Shown here: piece by piece, positions 1-8,700 of the stretch
Position numbering within the stretch: position 1 is the stretch's first letter
Layout of the letters: every line of letters starts with the position of its first letter
Source of the DNA: Podochytrium sp. JEL0797
Lineage: Eukaryota; Chytridiomycota; Chytridiomycetes; Chytridiales; Chytriomycetaceae
Length of the DNA stretch: 14,316 bases
Direction: 5' to 3'
NCBI GenBank assembly: GCA_027596195.1
Contig: JADGJG010000678.1
Coordinates: forward strand, 1-14,316
Position numbers and translations under genes: made by a program
The notes under the pieces: model-generated
What the model was told of the DNA's origin: nothing
The model's input: only the letters and a program-made list of their open reading frames with translations
The model's database searches: none

Positions 1-72
1 GTCCTTTCCGTATGCCGGACGTCATGGGGTGGGTAACCCTCGTAAAAAATCCTTACTCACCCTCCAACCTAT

Positions 73-94
73 CCCCCCCCCCCCCCACCCCCCC
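73..94 (+). repeat. C homopolymer tract (14 C, A, 7 C)
   Basis: A run of 14 C, one A and 7 C. It can be read as the polypyrimidine tract before the TTTCCAG acceptor at 106-112, or as a G-rich tract on the minus strand. Homopolymers of this length are prone to length errors in sequencing. Confidence 0.8.
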
Positions 95-112
95 TTCCTC
101 GCCCGTTTCCAG

Positions 113-329
113 TTTGAACATTAGTGAACAAAGGCGAGATGAGCCAATTGAAATATGTGGGAGCATAGGGGGTCGGGGGAGCGATATGATTTCGACTGCG
201 GATGTAGTTTTTTTTACGACTTTGATGACAGACATTCTGCACATGGAGAGGTTGGGCTTGGATGGCGGCATTAGCTGGACAGATTGCGACGGGGGGGTGG
301 AGTGCGGGCTAGGGACGTGCGAGATTTAA
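113..329 (+). CDS. possible 3'-terminal exon of a gene entering from the left (partial, unknown product)
   Basis: I do not recognise the product. The open frame runs 72 codons to TAA at 327-329. Immediately upstream is a strong 3' splice-site arrangement on the plus strand: a branch-like TTACTCAC at 53-60, a long C-rich pyrimidine tract (73-110) and TTTCCAG ending at 112. With that acceptor the exon starts in phase 1, reads LNISEQRRDEPIE and ends GLGTCEI. Composition is mixed and protein-like, without low-complexity runs. No AATAAA lies close downstream. The same bases read on the minus strand give a perfect donor (GTGAGTAAG, 61-53), so an alternative is a minus-strand exon (frame MPPSKPNLSM...) leaving the window. 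Only one of the two can be right, and confidence in either is low. Confidence 0.25.
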
Positions 330-749
330 AGATTCAGCGGAGGACTATCATAGAAGAAGCTGAGAATGTCGCTGGGGCCAATGGGGTGAAATTCATCGGG
401 CAGGGAGGAAATCAAACAATGTGAGGTATGAATCAGGTGGCAAAGACTGAGTGGCCAGGGTTGACGAGGGCGCGAAGAGGGTGGGGCGAGATCAATTTGC
501 TGCGATTTGAAATGATTTCGGAGTTTGAGAGAGTTGGTGAGGATGAATTCGGGAGGGTCGTCCGGTGGATGGATGGTTTCGAATAGAGAGAGAGGGTGGG
601 AGCGCAAAAGGGTGTTGGCGGAGTGATGGTTTTGACTGCGCGACTCATTGGCGACTTTTCCGAGAGGGATTGGGCGCATGGCGAGGTTTGGAGAGGTTTG
701 CGGCATGGCTGAAGCGATTAAGACAGGAGAGTGGGGTGACTGCGGCAGA

Positions 750-815
750 CGAGGGAGGCAGGCGAGGGAGGCAGGCGAGTGATCAAGGGAGAGGGCAAGG
801 GAGGGAGAGGGCAAG
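750..815 (+). repeat. purine-rich short tandem repeats
   Basis: A 13-base unit CGAGGGAGGCAGG occurs twice back to back at 750-762 and 763-775. Then GGGAGAGGGCAAG occurs at 787-799 and again at 803-815. The plus strand is almost all purine plus scattered C, so the overlapping open frames here reflect composition rather than coding. Confidence 0.85.
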
Positions 816-1493
816 AGAGCGAAGAGTGTCTGTCACGATGGATTAGACAGTATTCGCACCTTGCACATGGGTGCGGGAGGAGAATGGCGGGCAGAGTCGA
901 GAGGGGCGACGAGAAGGTGAGAGCGACATTGTTTTCTCAAATTTTTTTTGGCTTGTGTAAACATCACACTTCCTCTCCCCTCGAAATCGAATCAATCCAG
1001 CAATACAGCGCAGCTCGAGTACGATGGGCGAGGTGCAACGAGAAAGCGAGCACTGGATCGGGCGGCGCGCGGATAGCCGATGTGGTTGTGGACGCCCTCG
1101 CGGCAAAGGAGTTCGGACACGTCGTACCCCACTTCACAGCGAACCCACAGCCCAGCAACACAATGTAATGCATCGGGAGAGTGCCTGGCGTGGTCGTGGC
1201 GGGCCGTGGGATGCGAGATTATGGCAGGATCCAAAACGCCGATTGCCCCGCCCACTCGAAACACGCCCCCACGACCACCCAGCGAATCCCCCGCCCAACA
1301 GATTTGTGGATCACAGAAGAAGCGTGTAGAAGTGTGGGAGAGTGTGAATCAAAGAAATAAAGAATCGATCGAAAAACTTCCAAACTCCCAAGTCGAAATA
1401 TACAGCGGGCCACCATCCCTACCACCATCTCCCACACATCAAACCAAGCCAAATCATGCATAAACATGCTCTAGAAATGTAGAGCAGCCAAAA

Positions 1494-1690
1494 ACGCGTA
1501 ATTTCAATGCACCCAAAAGCGTTTCCACCGTTGGCGAATTTTCTTCGGCGCAAAAAAAATGTAAAAAAACTTTAGAAATTATTTTTCACACCTATTCGAG
1601 CGGAATATTAAAAAGTAGGTTGCGGGTGGGTGGGCGCGCGGGTGGGTGCGCAGGTGGGGGTGCCTGGGCGCGGATTGCCTTGGCGCGAAA
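1494..1690. promoter_or_regulatory. cluster of MBF/E2F-like sites
   Basis: Three motifs match G1/S cell-cycle elements: ACGCGT (MluI cell-cycle box, MBF type) at 1494-1499, GGCGCAAA (reverse of TTTGCGCC, E2F type) at 1547-1554, and GGCGCGAAA (reverse of TTTCGCGCC, the classic E2F site) at 1682-1690. They lie in a non-coding stretch upstream of the open frame at 1791-2183 and also upstream of the minus-strand frames at 326-814. These motifs are short and GC-rich, so chance occurrence is possible; the function is inferred. Confidence 0.3.
1624..1646 (+). other. G-quadruplex motif
   Basis: Five GGG runs fall within 23 bases: GGG at 1624, 1628, 1632, 1640 and 1644, with loops of 1, 1, 5 and 1 bases. 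This satisfies the G3+N1-7 rule with one run to spare. More G-rich sequence follows to 1670. Confidence 0.6.
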
Positions 1691-1790
1691 AAAATCGCGG
1701 ACAAAAAAAAATGCGCCGAGCCCCCCCCTCCCCCCTTTGCAAGAGGGCCCTCCCCCATTCCAACATTCCTTAATTGATTGATTGAAGTAA

Positions 1791-2183
1791 GAAAAATGGG
1801 GCCATCTGGCATTCCTGAAAATATGGAGGGGCCTGGGTGGCATTCCGGAAATAATAGTATTAGGGGAGTTTTATCCTCGCGATTCCTCGGCTTCGGATCC
1901 ATCAACTGAATTCCAGCTACAATGGAAGCTTGTCCATCGCCACTCGCAACAGTTCCGTCTCGATGGGCACGAGGACAAGCAAAAAGCTTTTAATCAGATT
2001 CCGATTGTACGATCGCGATTCGATCACGACTCGAATGTGAACCAAGAATTGACCGATCCCTCAATCAAGTCGGCCTGTGGCAGAATATTCTCAATGATCA
2101 ATGACGCGCCCAGTCCTCTTTCTGATAACGCAATGCCTTCCGAACCTCAGGGGAATGAGTGGAACCAGTCTTTTGGACTTTGA
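1791..2183 (+). other. ATG-less open frame that looks coding (possible exon or gene remnant)
   Basis: The frame is open for 130 codons between TAA (1788-1790) and TGA (2181-2183). The middle and end read like a soluble protein with balanced composition (for example LQWKLVHRHSQQFRLDGHED from 1917, and later FDHDSNVNQELTDPSIKSAC). There is no ATG in the first 100 codons. A possible acceptor TTCCAG ends at 1916, so 1917-2183 could be a terminal exon. A short ATG frame in another register (MGPSGIPENMEGPGWHSGNN, from 1796) could be an upstream exon, but no good donor joins them. It is convergent with rrp36. I do not recognise the product; chance openness is a real alternative. Confidence 0.25.
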
Positions 2184-2280
2184 AGATGCGGTTGACGCGA
2201 AGTTAAAGGTGTTGAGGGGCGATACGGCCCCCCGAGATTGAAGCCGCGTGAATTGAGGAGCTCGAATACACTCTCGAGAA

Positions 2281-2286
2281 TTTATT
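2281..2286 (-). terminator. poly(A) signal of rrp36
   Basis: AATAAA read on the minus strand (TTTATT on plus) lies about 40 bases after the rrp36 TGA at 2326-2328, a normal position for a cleavage and polyadenylation signal. Confidence 0.6.
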
Positions 2287-2325
2287 AACCAATTCTGATT
2301 CAACAAAACCAATTCAACCACCCCA

Positions 2326-3994
2326 TCAACGCCGCGCATTCGGAAGGAACCGCTTCTCGCTCGCGCTATTCTTCTTACGTCTCTTTTCCAAAAACTTGTC
2401 AACCCCTTTACCCTCGCCGAGCTTCTTGTATTGTTCAAAGAGCGCGAGCTTCTCCTTGTCACCTGATAAAAAAATCAGCCAATGTCCGCAGACGCGTCAA
2501 GACGCCCTCTCTCTCTCTCAAAAACAGAACATCAAAAACGCACCCTTTTTGAGATAGAACGCCTTCTTCCCCTGCTTCACAGATTCCATCTCCGTCTTTT
2601 TCCACTGTCGGTCAATATTCTTTTGCTTTTCTTGACGCGCGTTTTCGACTTGTTTGGAAACCTTTTGATGGAAGTTTCGAAAAATGGAGTTTAGACAAAC
2701 GTGGAGGGTGGGTGGAGCGTAGATTCCGAATCGAAATTCCGCACGCGTGCCGGAAGAGAAACACGTGTCTCAAATACTCGCAAAACGATCGACGTCGCTC
2801 GATTCTGCGTTTCGAGGTCTCGCTCCATTCGGATTCCGGTATTCGCTTTGCGCGCACATTTCGAAAGCGCTTCGCGGGTTGACTTGTTCGCTTCGCTCAC
2901 TCTCGCTCCGTTCGGATTCCATTGCTCGCTCGACACCTCGCATCAAACAACCTCACCTTCTTATGCAACTCCTGCCTCAACACCTCCCTTTCGTCCTCAT
3001 CCTTCGTCTTCGAAATCGTCGCCCTCAACTGCTCAATCTCGGATTTCTGATACTCCTCCAAAAACCCATAACTCCGCTTAAACAGTCCCTCATTCAAAGT
3101 CCCCGAAAACTTGCTGAACCGCGGGTCCCGACCGATTTCCTTTTTGGGAATTTCAATGACTTGGCGGAATCGCGAGACAGGACGTTTGGAGGTTTGTTCG
3201 GCGGGGCTGGGGGGAAGCCAATCGAAAAAAGGGCGATCGAGAACAGGGTTAAATACGCCAAAAGAATACGAAAACATGCAAACAAAAACAGCTCACGCGT
3301 GCTTACCCCCCCTCTTTTGAATCTCCTTCTTCTCCCTCGCCGCATTCGCCGACACCCGTTTCGAAGAACCACCCTCGTCCGGCCCCGAATCCGAATCACT
3401 GGAACATTCGGATCATCGATATCCTCATCGCGTCGGATCGAGATTCCGCGACGGATGCGTTTGAATTCTTTTGTGCCCATTTTCTGCTGCACTTCGAGGA
3501 GTTGGCCAAAGGGGACTTCGGCGAGTTCTTTTTGGAGGGATTTCTGGATGGGGAGAGAGGGATCAATCATTACGGGAATCGCAGATCTCAAAAAGGACCC
3601 AGTTACCAGCTTCGAGATTCTCTCCGCGGAACTCTCTTCGAACTCGCCCTCATCTCCACCCTCCTCTTGAAGATCATCCCCCTCCACCTCCTCGTCCTCC
3701 TCCTCCTCGCTGTATCGATCGTAGTCCACTTCCACTTCACCCTCACCCTCCAACTCCTCGTCATCCTCGTCTGCGAAATCCGCGACCATCATCCGCCTTC
3801 GCATTCGTTCGTCATGGTCTTGTTCTTCCTGGTCCGACTCGATCAGAGCATCGCGTTTGCGTTTCGAAGCGGAGTTGGATGTTTGGGGTTTTTGCCTTGG
3901 TTGGTTTGCGATGCGTCTCTGAATCCGATTCGCTTTCGCTTTCGACCATCAGGACATTTCCGAACGGTTTGGCGGTTTTGCGACTGGGTGCCAT
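2326..3994 (-). CDS. rrp36: rRNA-processing protein Rrp36 homologue (five exons, two frame shifts in the sequence)
   Basis: Rrp36 is a nucleolar 90S pre-ribosome component needed for early cleavages of pre-rRNA leading to 18S rRNA. Exons on the minus strand: 3994-3607, 3543-3297, 3206-2957, 2661-2544, 2462-2326; the introns are GT-AG. Family hallmarks in order are an acidic, charged N-terminus (MAPSRKTAKPFG, then long Glu/Asp runs), ELAEVPFGQLLEVQQKMGTK, the GGKHAPAEQTSKRPVSRFRQ motif rebuilt exactly across the third exon junction, the DPRFSKFSG...LNEGLF block, and the basic tail KKAFYLKK...FLEKRRKKN...FLPNARR. The start is the first ATG (3994). Oddity: exon 1 carries one base too many (break near the GGGGTTTTT run, 3885-3893) and exon 2 one too few (break within about 3330-3413), so the plain reading fails twice although motifs on both sides are intact. 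Assembly errors are the simplest explanation. Identity is firm; exact frame is not. Confidence 0.88.
2818..2920. repeat. 20-base direct repeat inside the long rrp36 intron
   Basis: TCTCGCTCCATTCGGATTCC (2818-2837) and a copy with one mismatch (2901-2920) lie 83 bases apart within the 295-nt intron 2662-2956, which is three to five times the length of its neighbours. Related CGCTC/TTCGGATTCC pieces surround them. The intron may have grown by insertion of a dispersed short repeat. Confidence 0.6.
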
Positions 3995-4197
3995 TTTGAA
4001 CTTCAAAAAAAAAAAAAAAGAGATTGCATGAGTTGATGTTGTGTGATGATCACACGCGATATCTTCTTAATCAATGCATCAGTTCTCTTAGTTAATGTGG
4101 ATATTCTTGAACCCTTTGAAACAAATTCACTCCCTTCACAACCAAAAAAACTTCCTTGTTTAACACCCACGCCACCAACCACTGTTGAACCCCCAAA
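3995..4197. promoter_or_regulatory. divergent promoter with poly(dA:dT) tract
   Basis: The 203 bases separate the ATGs of rrp36 (minus) and the zf-PARP-like gene (plus). A run of 15 A lies at 4005-4019, eleven bases upstream of the rrp36 ATG. Poly(dA:dT) tracts exclude nucleosomes in fungal promoters. No clear TATA box is seen. Confidence 0.55.
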
Positions 4198-4595
4198 ATG
4201 GTCTACTACAGCTTCGAAATGTGTCCCACAAACCGTGGCCTCTGCAAGACATGCGAGACTTCCTTTGAAAAGGGCGATCCGCGTTTCGGGAGGGGTTCGA
4301 GCCACTGGAAGGTAAACATGCGGTGTGCCTCTTTCCTTCTGACGTTCCGATCATTCACACACACCCCAGTGCTTGGACTGCATCAGCACCGAAGACGTCA
4401 TGAACGCGGAAGCGGTGCACGGATCTGTGGAAAAGATTCCAGGGTAACGGGTTTGATTTCCGTGTGTCGAGTGTCGACTGCTCGCTTTCTCACACCTTCA
4501 TCCAAAAAACTGCAAAAACAAAAAGAATCAACGCATTCTCCGAAAAGCAAGTTGATCACATTCTCGCAACGTTGAAGAAGAAGACAAAGAAGTAG
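4198..4595 (+). CDS. small zf-PARP-like zinc-finger protein (three exons, 85 aa)
   Basis: Exons 4198-4311, 4370-4443 and 4526-4595. The joined protein begins MVYYSFEMCPTNRGLCKTC and has C16-x2-C19, then EKGDPRFGRGSSHWKC with H36-x2-C39, matching the C-x2-C...H-x2-C ligands of the PARP-type zinc finger and its EKGELRFG-type core. After the finger comes a VEKIPGINAFSEKQVDHILA stretch like the 'PG(W/F)..L....' tail of small fungal zf-PARP proteins, then a Lys-rich end. The spacing between the ligand pairs is shorter than in PARP1. Known zf-PARP domains bind DNA breaks or nicks; the role here is inferred from that. If intron 2 were retained, an in-frame TAA at 4445 would remove the last 22 residues. 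Splicing is supported because the tail then matches the family. Confidence 0.72.
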
Positions 4596-4915
4596 GGAAA
4601 GTGTCGGAATCTACACCAAAATAGACCCCTAGTTTGATATTCCAACGATATTTCAACCCATAAGAACCCTACGCAAGGTCACGTAATAACCCTACACTCA
4701 AATTGAGTCACCTGGACACGGCCCACATCACATGATTGAGTTTCCAACTACCCTCGGCACACTTCATACCTTTCCTACTGGGTTAATGGTGAAGTGGTGT
4801 TGTCGTTTTGTTTGTATTAACGAGTTAACAGGCAAGTGACGAAAGAGAACGAGATGCGAATGACGTTTTGTGATGACTCCCTTTTTATGAAAATAAACGG
4901 TCTTTGAAATCAAAA
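4596..4915. other. 3' flank of the zf-PARP-like gene
   Basis: AT-rich sequence without an open frame of note. An AATAAA on the plus strand at 4892-4897 could be the gene's poly(A) signal, which would give a 3' UTR of about 300 bases. A TGAGTCA (AP-1/Gcn4-like) occurs at about 4704-4710. Nothing else is recognised. Confidence 0.4.
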
Positions 4916-4935
4916 AGTCGCAGTTTCACACTCGT

Positions 4936-4965
4936 CTCGGGGACAAGACGAGAACTGTCCCCGAG
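4936..4965. other. perfect 10-bp inverted repeat (hairpin)
   Basis: CTCGGGGACA (4936-4945) pairs with TGTCCCCGAG (4956-4965) around a 10-base loop, followed at once by a smaller AGGGG/CCCCT hairpin (about 4965-4981). On the minus strand the large hairpin is followed about 20 bases later by TTTTT, as in a Pol III-type stop. The role is unknown. Confidence 0.55.
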
Positions 4966-5015
4966 GGGTAAGTCGCCCCTCACGCCGAGTGCTCAGAGCG
5001 AGCGAAGTCTCGGAC

Positions 5016-5587
5016 TCAACTGGAACCGTGGAGCGAGCCCTTCTCCGCATAGGGCTTGAAATACGCTGACGGACGCAGTCGTGGAGTCTGCGGTTTGTAC
5101 GCCGCTAAATCGAGAGTACTGTTAATCCCGGCAAAGCGGGTTCGAGACTAGCGAGCGACGAGCACGAGGTAACCAGGGTATCGCGAGGGCTGTGATCCGA
5201 GGAGTAGGAGGAACTCACCGGTGTGGCCGGATATCGAGTCAGCGGCGTAGGAGGTGTAGGAGCGCTGCTGTAAACAGGTGACTTGGAGCTATATTGGTGA
5301 TCATTGCACGGGCTGGACCGTGGATGATGTGATGGCGCCGGAGCGTTGTGTTGTTTTGTTTTGTTTTGTTTTGTTATGGCGGTTTCATCCGCGACCCTTG
5401 GCTATTAACCACCATCCTTCCTATATACACTAGGACCTCACCAAACCATTCCTCATCCGAGGTGGACCTTCGAAATCCCTCGGCTCCCTTGGAGTGGAGG
5501 TGTGCTTGTCGAACGACCCACCCTCTCAATCGTATCGACCCGGTTGGCGAGACCCTCCAGGCTGGATCTGGAGCTGGTTTCCGTCAT
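5016..5587 (-). other. GC-rich region with coding-like minus-strand frames (unresolved gene or remnant)
   Basis: An ATG at 5587-5585 in good context (ACAAAATGACG) opens MTETSSRSSLEGLANRVDTI, with a short coiled-coil-like start. It runs to TGA after 44 codons, while a +1 frame continues EGFRRSTSDEEWFG up to a possible GTGAGG donor. Further on, a Ser/Thr/Pro-rich frame (YSSAPTPPTPLTRYPATPVS...) follows a GTTTACAG acceptor-like site, and after one more frame change it reads AAYKPQTPRLRPSAYFKPYA to TGA at 5018-5016. Taken together this resembles a gene broken by small indels, or one with introns I cannot place. The plus strand is also open for 92 codons (5348-5626), so openness alone proves little. 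Family unknown; a retroelement gag remnant and a regulator are both possible. Confidence 0.25.
5354..5373 (+). repeat. (TTTTG)4 microsatellite
   Basis: Four exact TTTTG units, with partial units on both sides (5349-5375). Confidence 0.9.
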
Positions 5588-5707
5588 TTTGTCACCCCAC
5601 GCGCGCATAATCTACTAAAAAGATGATTGGAATTCCACAGACCATAAAAGGGAAAGAGAAGAATATTTTTGCTTTGCAAAGAAGAGGAGAAAAAAAAAGG
5701 TTTGGTG

Positions 5708-8700
5708 TCAAAGCTCGTTGTGCTCCGCAATACTTCTCCTGTTGCGTGGGCGCACGACGGGAACCGCTCTCTTCTTGACAAACTGCTCCGTGCATTTCTT
5801 TGTATCAATGTTTAATGTATACCCGGCATTACATGCGCATACTCCATTTTTGCAATTTCCGTTCACGCAATCAGATGCTGCTCATTTGAATTAGATATAT
5901 ATTTTTAGGTTATATTTCTTACATGTTGCACAGTCATCGGGCTTTGAACACGTATATACGCTTGCGTTGTTTTTGGTGCAGAAATTCATTATACATGTTT
6001 TGTATCCCGTGCTGTCCTGCCCACAAGCACACGGGCCGGGCCAGTCGTTGTTCAGTGAACATGGCGGCAAGCACTCACCCTCGCTTGTACATGGATTGCC
6101 AGTTATACAGTTGGTTTCAACACCACAAGTGCAAGTCGGGTGGTCAATAAGTTGAGGGCACTGATTGATCTTCTTGGCATCAGGGTTTAAAGTGTGGTCG
6201 GTGGGAGGTGAATTCGTGCAAGAGTTGTCGTAAAAGTATTGTTTGGTTGAACACAGCTTCGCTGCGGTGCCTGAACCAGAAGCGATGCATGAAGTTTTGA
6301 GCGCAGTAGTTGCTGAGGACTTGCAAACTAGCGGGGCTGCTACCTGGCAAGTCGCGTCATAGTAGTAAAGAGTGGCGGAACACAACGCGGCTGGGGGAGA
6401 TCCAGAACCAGAGACGCAGGAAACTTTGAGTGCGGCAGCGGAGGCAGAGCAAGCCTGGGGAGGTAAATTCGTGCATTTGTTGTCATAGAAGTATGATCCA
6501 GACGAGCACAACGTGATTGAGGATCCAGAACCAGAAATGCACGACACTGTGAGGGCTGCAGAAGATGCAGCGCAAGCCAACGGTGACGCGGTTTGGCATG
6601 CACTGTCATAAAAAAAGGATCCCGCGATACACATTTTGATAGTTGGGCTTGTCGATCCAGAAGGTTTGGTGGTGTATATGCAATCAGTGCTACATGCTTT
6701 GAGCGAATTGGTGCAAGACGCGGGTGCGTTCTTTTGACATTGGCTGTTGTAAAAGTAGTGTCCCTGAGCGCAGATGGTCGTCCCAAATTGACACGCGGTG
6801 CTCAGAACCGCGACTGAGGTGGCACATGTGGGTAGTGGAGCTAACGTTTGGCAATTGTTGGCAACACAGTATCTTCCACTGGTACATAATTGAAAAGCAC
6901 TTCCACAAGCGCAGTCTGCTGTAACAGCGGCGGATGTTCCAGAACAAGGGGAGAGGGTCTGACAATTCCCTGCCGAGCAGAACTGCCCCAACGCGCAAGA
7001 GACCGCATTAGTACCGGAGCCACAAGCACACGCGGAAACAAGAGCGGAAAGCGTGCTTGGCGGACATGGGAGTTGGCATCCGCCCGAGGTGCAGACGCTT
7101 CCGGAAGGGCACAGCGTGTTTTGGCACGAGCAGGGGTACGTAGACGTGGACAAACAGGATGAAACGCATTTGCTGCCCCCGTAACAGTATTGGCCAATGG
7201 GGCAAAGCGCGTTTCCGCAAGTGCATGCGACGGTGAGTCCCGTGGTGGGAAGGTTCGTTGAACACGCGAGCGGCACGACTGGAGTCGATGTAGTGGCAAA
7301 CAACGCCACGTTGGTGATTACGGGTCCGCAACTTGACGCCGTGTTCGAAATGAAGGACAATTCGACCTGAGGAGCAGTCGAAAAGAAGGCAGCGCTTTTG
7401 GCTGTAATCGATACCGTGAAGGTTTGCCAGGAGTTGTATCCATAGTACGTTTCGGAATAGAGAACGGTGCTGTCCTGCGTGAGAGCAACAATGACGGGAG
7501 ACGGCTCTGCACCGCCGCAGTAAGAATTTCTGGTGAGGTCGAACGAGAGGCTCAGTTTCGACGTGCTGAGTGGGAGTGTGACATTTTGAGCGAGTCCACC
7601 TTTTTCGTTATAAAAATTACTATCAGTTAGGCGTGCTTAAGGGAAAAAAGAGGGGGATTATTACCTGGCCCATTGGGATTCAAATCTACGGCATCGACGA
7701 GAGAACCGTCTGCGGCAAATGTGTTGGGATCGCCTTCGTATTGTCCGTCACTGCATGGGGAGTTCGATTGCGGTGGTACACGGGAGCAGGCGACCGTATA
7801 CCAAGGAGCAATCGCTGTCTTGTTGCTGCCCACACACCAAGTCGCTTCGGTGCTGCAAAACCCACGAAAGATTCCATTTGGAATGAGGTTTACTTGGCAA
7901 CCGCCGGAGGTGAAGGCATTCCCTGCGTCACAGATGGCAGCGGGTGTTCCGTACACACACGGTACCATGAGAGGCTTACTGGAGTTTGCGCAAGCCATCA
8001 ACCCGCCCACAAATAACCCGACATTCGTAATGACGGGCCCGCAACTTGTGTCCGTGCCCGAAATGAATGCGACTTCAACTTGCGCGCTTTCGCTGGGAAC
8101 GGTCGAGTTGAAGAAGATGGTTTGCCACGTGTTATTTCCAATGTATGGTTTCGTGAGGCTGTTGATGACGGAGGAGGTGCTTTTCAGATACGTGAGTACA
8201 GCCGTGAGGGGAGAGGTTCCCGACGCGTCGCAGTATGGGTTTCGGGTGAGATCGAACGTGAGGCCGAGTTGTGTGGTGCCCCCGGGGATTGTGACCTTTT
8301 GAGCAAGTCCACCTAAGTGGGGAGGGAAAGAGAGAGAGAGAGAAGTTAAAAAATAACACAACAACCCACACCCGCGACCACAGAAAAATTAAGAAGCAAA
8401 AGATACCTGGGCCATTAGGATTCAAATCGGCAGCGACTACAAGAGATCCATCTGCGGCAAAAGTTGTGGGATCGCCTTCGTATTGTCCATCGGTGCATGG
8501 GGACTGCGACGGTACGTGCACGCGACTGCAGTCGACCGTGTACCAAGGAAAAATCGTGGTCGGGGTGCTGCCCACACACCACTGAGTGGTGCTGGGACAA
8601 AAATTGTCGAAGTCACCCCTCTGGAGGAGGTTCTGCGAGGACAGAGCGGCCGTGGTCGTAGTGATGGTGGCAGAGGCGGTGGTCGCGAGAATCGCGAGGC

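Larger units (their letters stand above)
330..1790. other. long region without a supportable gene
   Basis: Several frames are open here (for example minus 814-326, which contains LPDEFHPIGPSDILSFF, minus 648-433 starting MSRAVKTITPP, and plus 1080-1463). They overlap each other, begin mostly at non-ATG codons or show the skewed composition of a purine-rich strand, and none carries a domain I recognise or a convincing splice structure. A poly(A)-signal-like AATAAA is at 1356-1361 on the plus strand. The stretch holds purine repeats (750-815), E2F/MBF-like sites (1494-1690) and a G-quadruplex motif (1624-1646), described separately. It is best read as intergenic or promoter DNA, possibly with an unrecognised minus-strand gene in 326-814. 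Confidence 0.5.

Noticed and set aside
565..1463. Chain of overlapping plus-strand frames
   Set aside because: They start at GTG or TTG or lie in purine-rich repeats, overlap each other, and show no domain or splice pattern.
2747..3670. 307-codon plus-strand open frame
   Set aside because: It is antisense to rrp36 exons and introns, has a repetitive Ser/Arg/Leu-rich sequence, and the minus strand carries clear Rrp36 motifs.
3471..4031. 186-codon plus-strand frame rich in Pro and His
   Set aside because: It is the antisense image of the Glu/Asp-rich N-terminal part of rrp36.
5139..5149. B-box-like GGTTCGAGACT as part of a tRNA gene
   Set aside because: No tRNA cloverleaf (acceptor, D and anticodon arms) can be formed around it; only the T-arm-like piece is present.
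5348..5626. 92-codon plus-strand frame
   Set aside because: It begins within the TTTTG repeat at a doubtful start, has no recognisable domain, and the opposite strand is equally open.
6340..7331. Minus-strand frames of 102-152 codons overlapping the secreted-protein gene
   Set aside because: They lie in other registers of the same exon; the main frame is 558 codons long and has signal-peptide, module and Cys-repeat structure.
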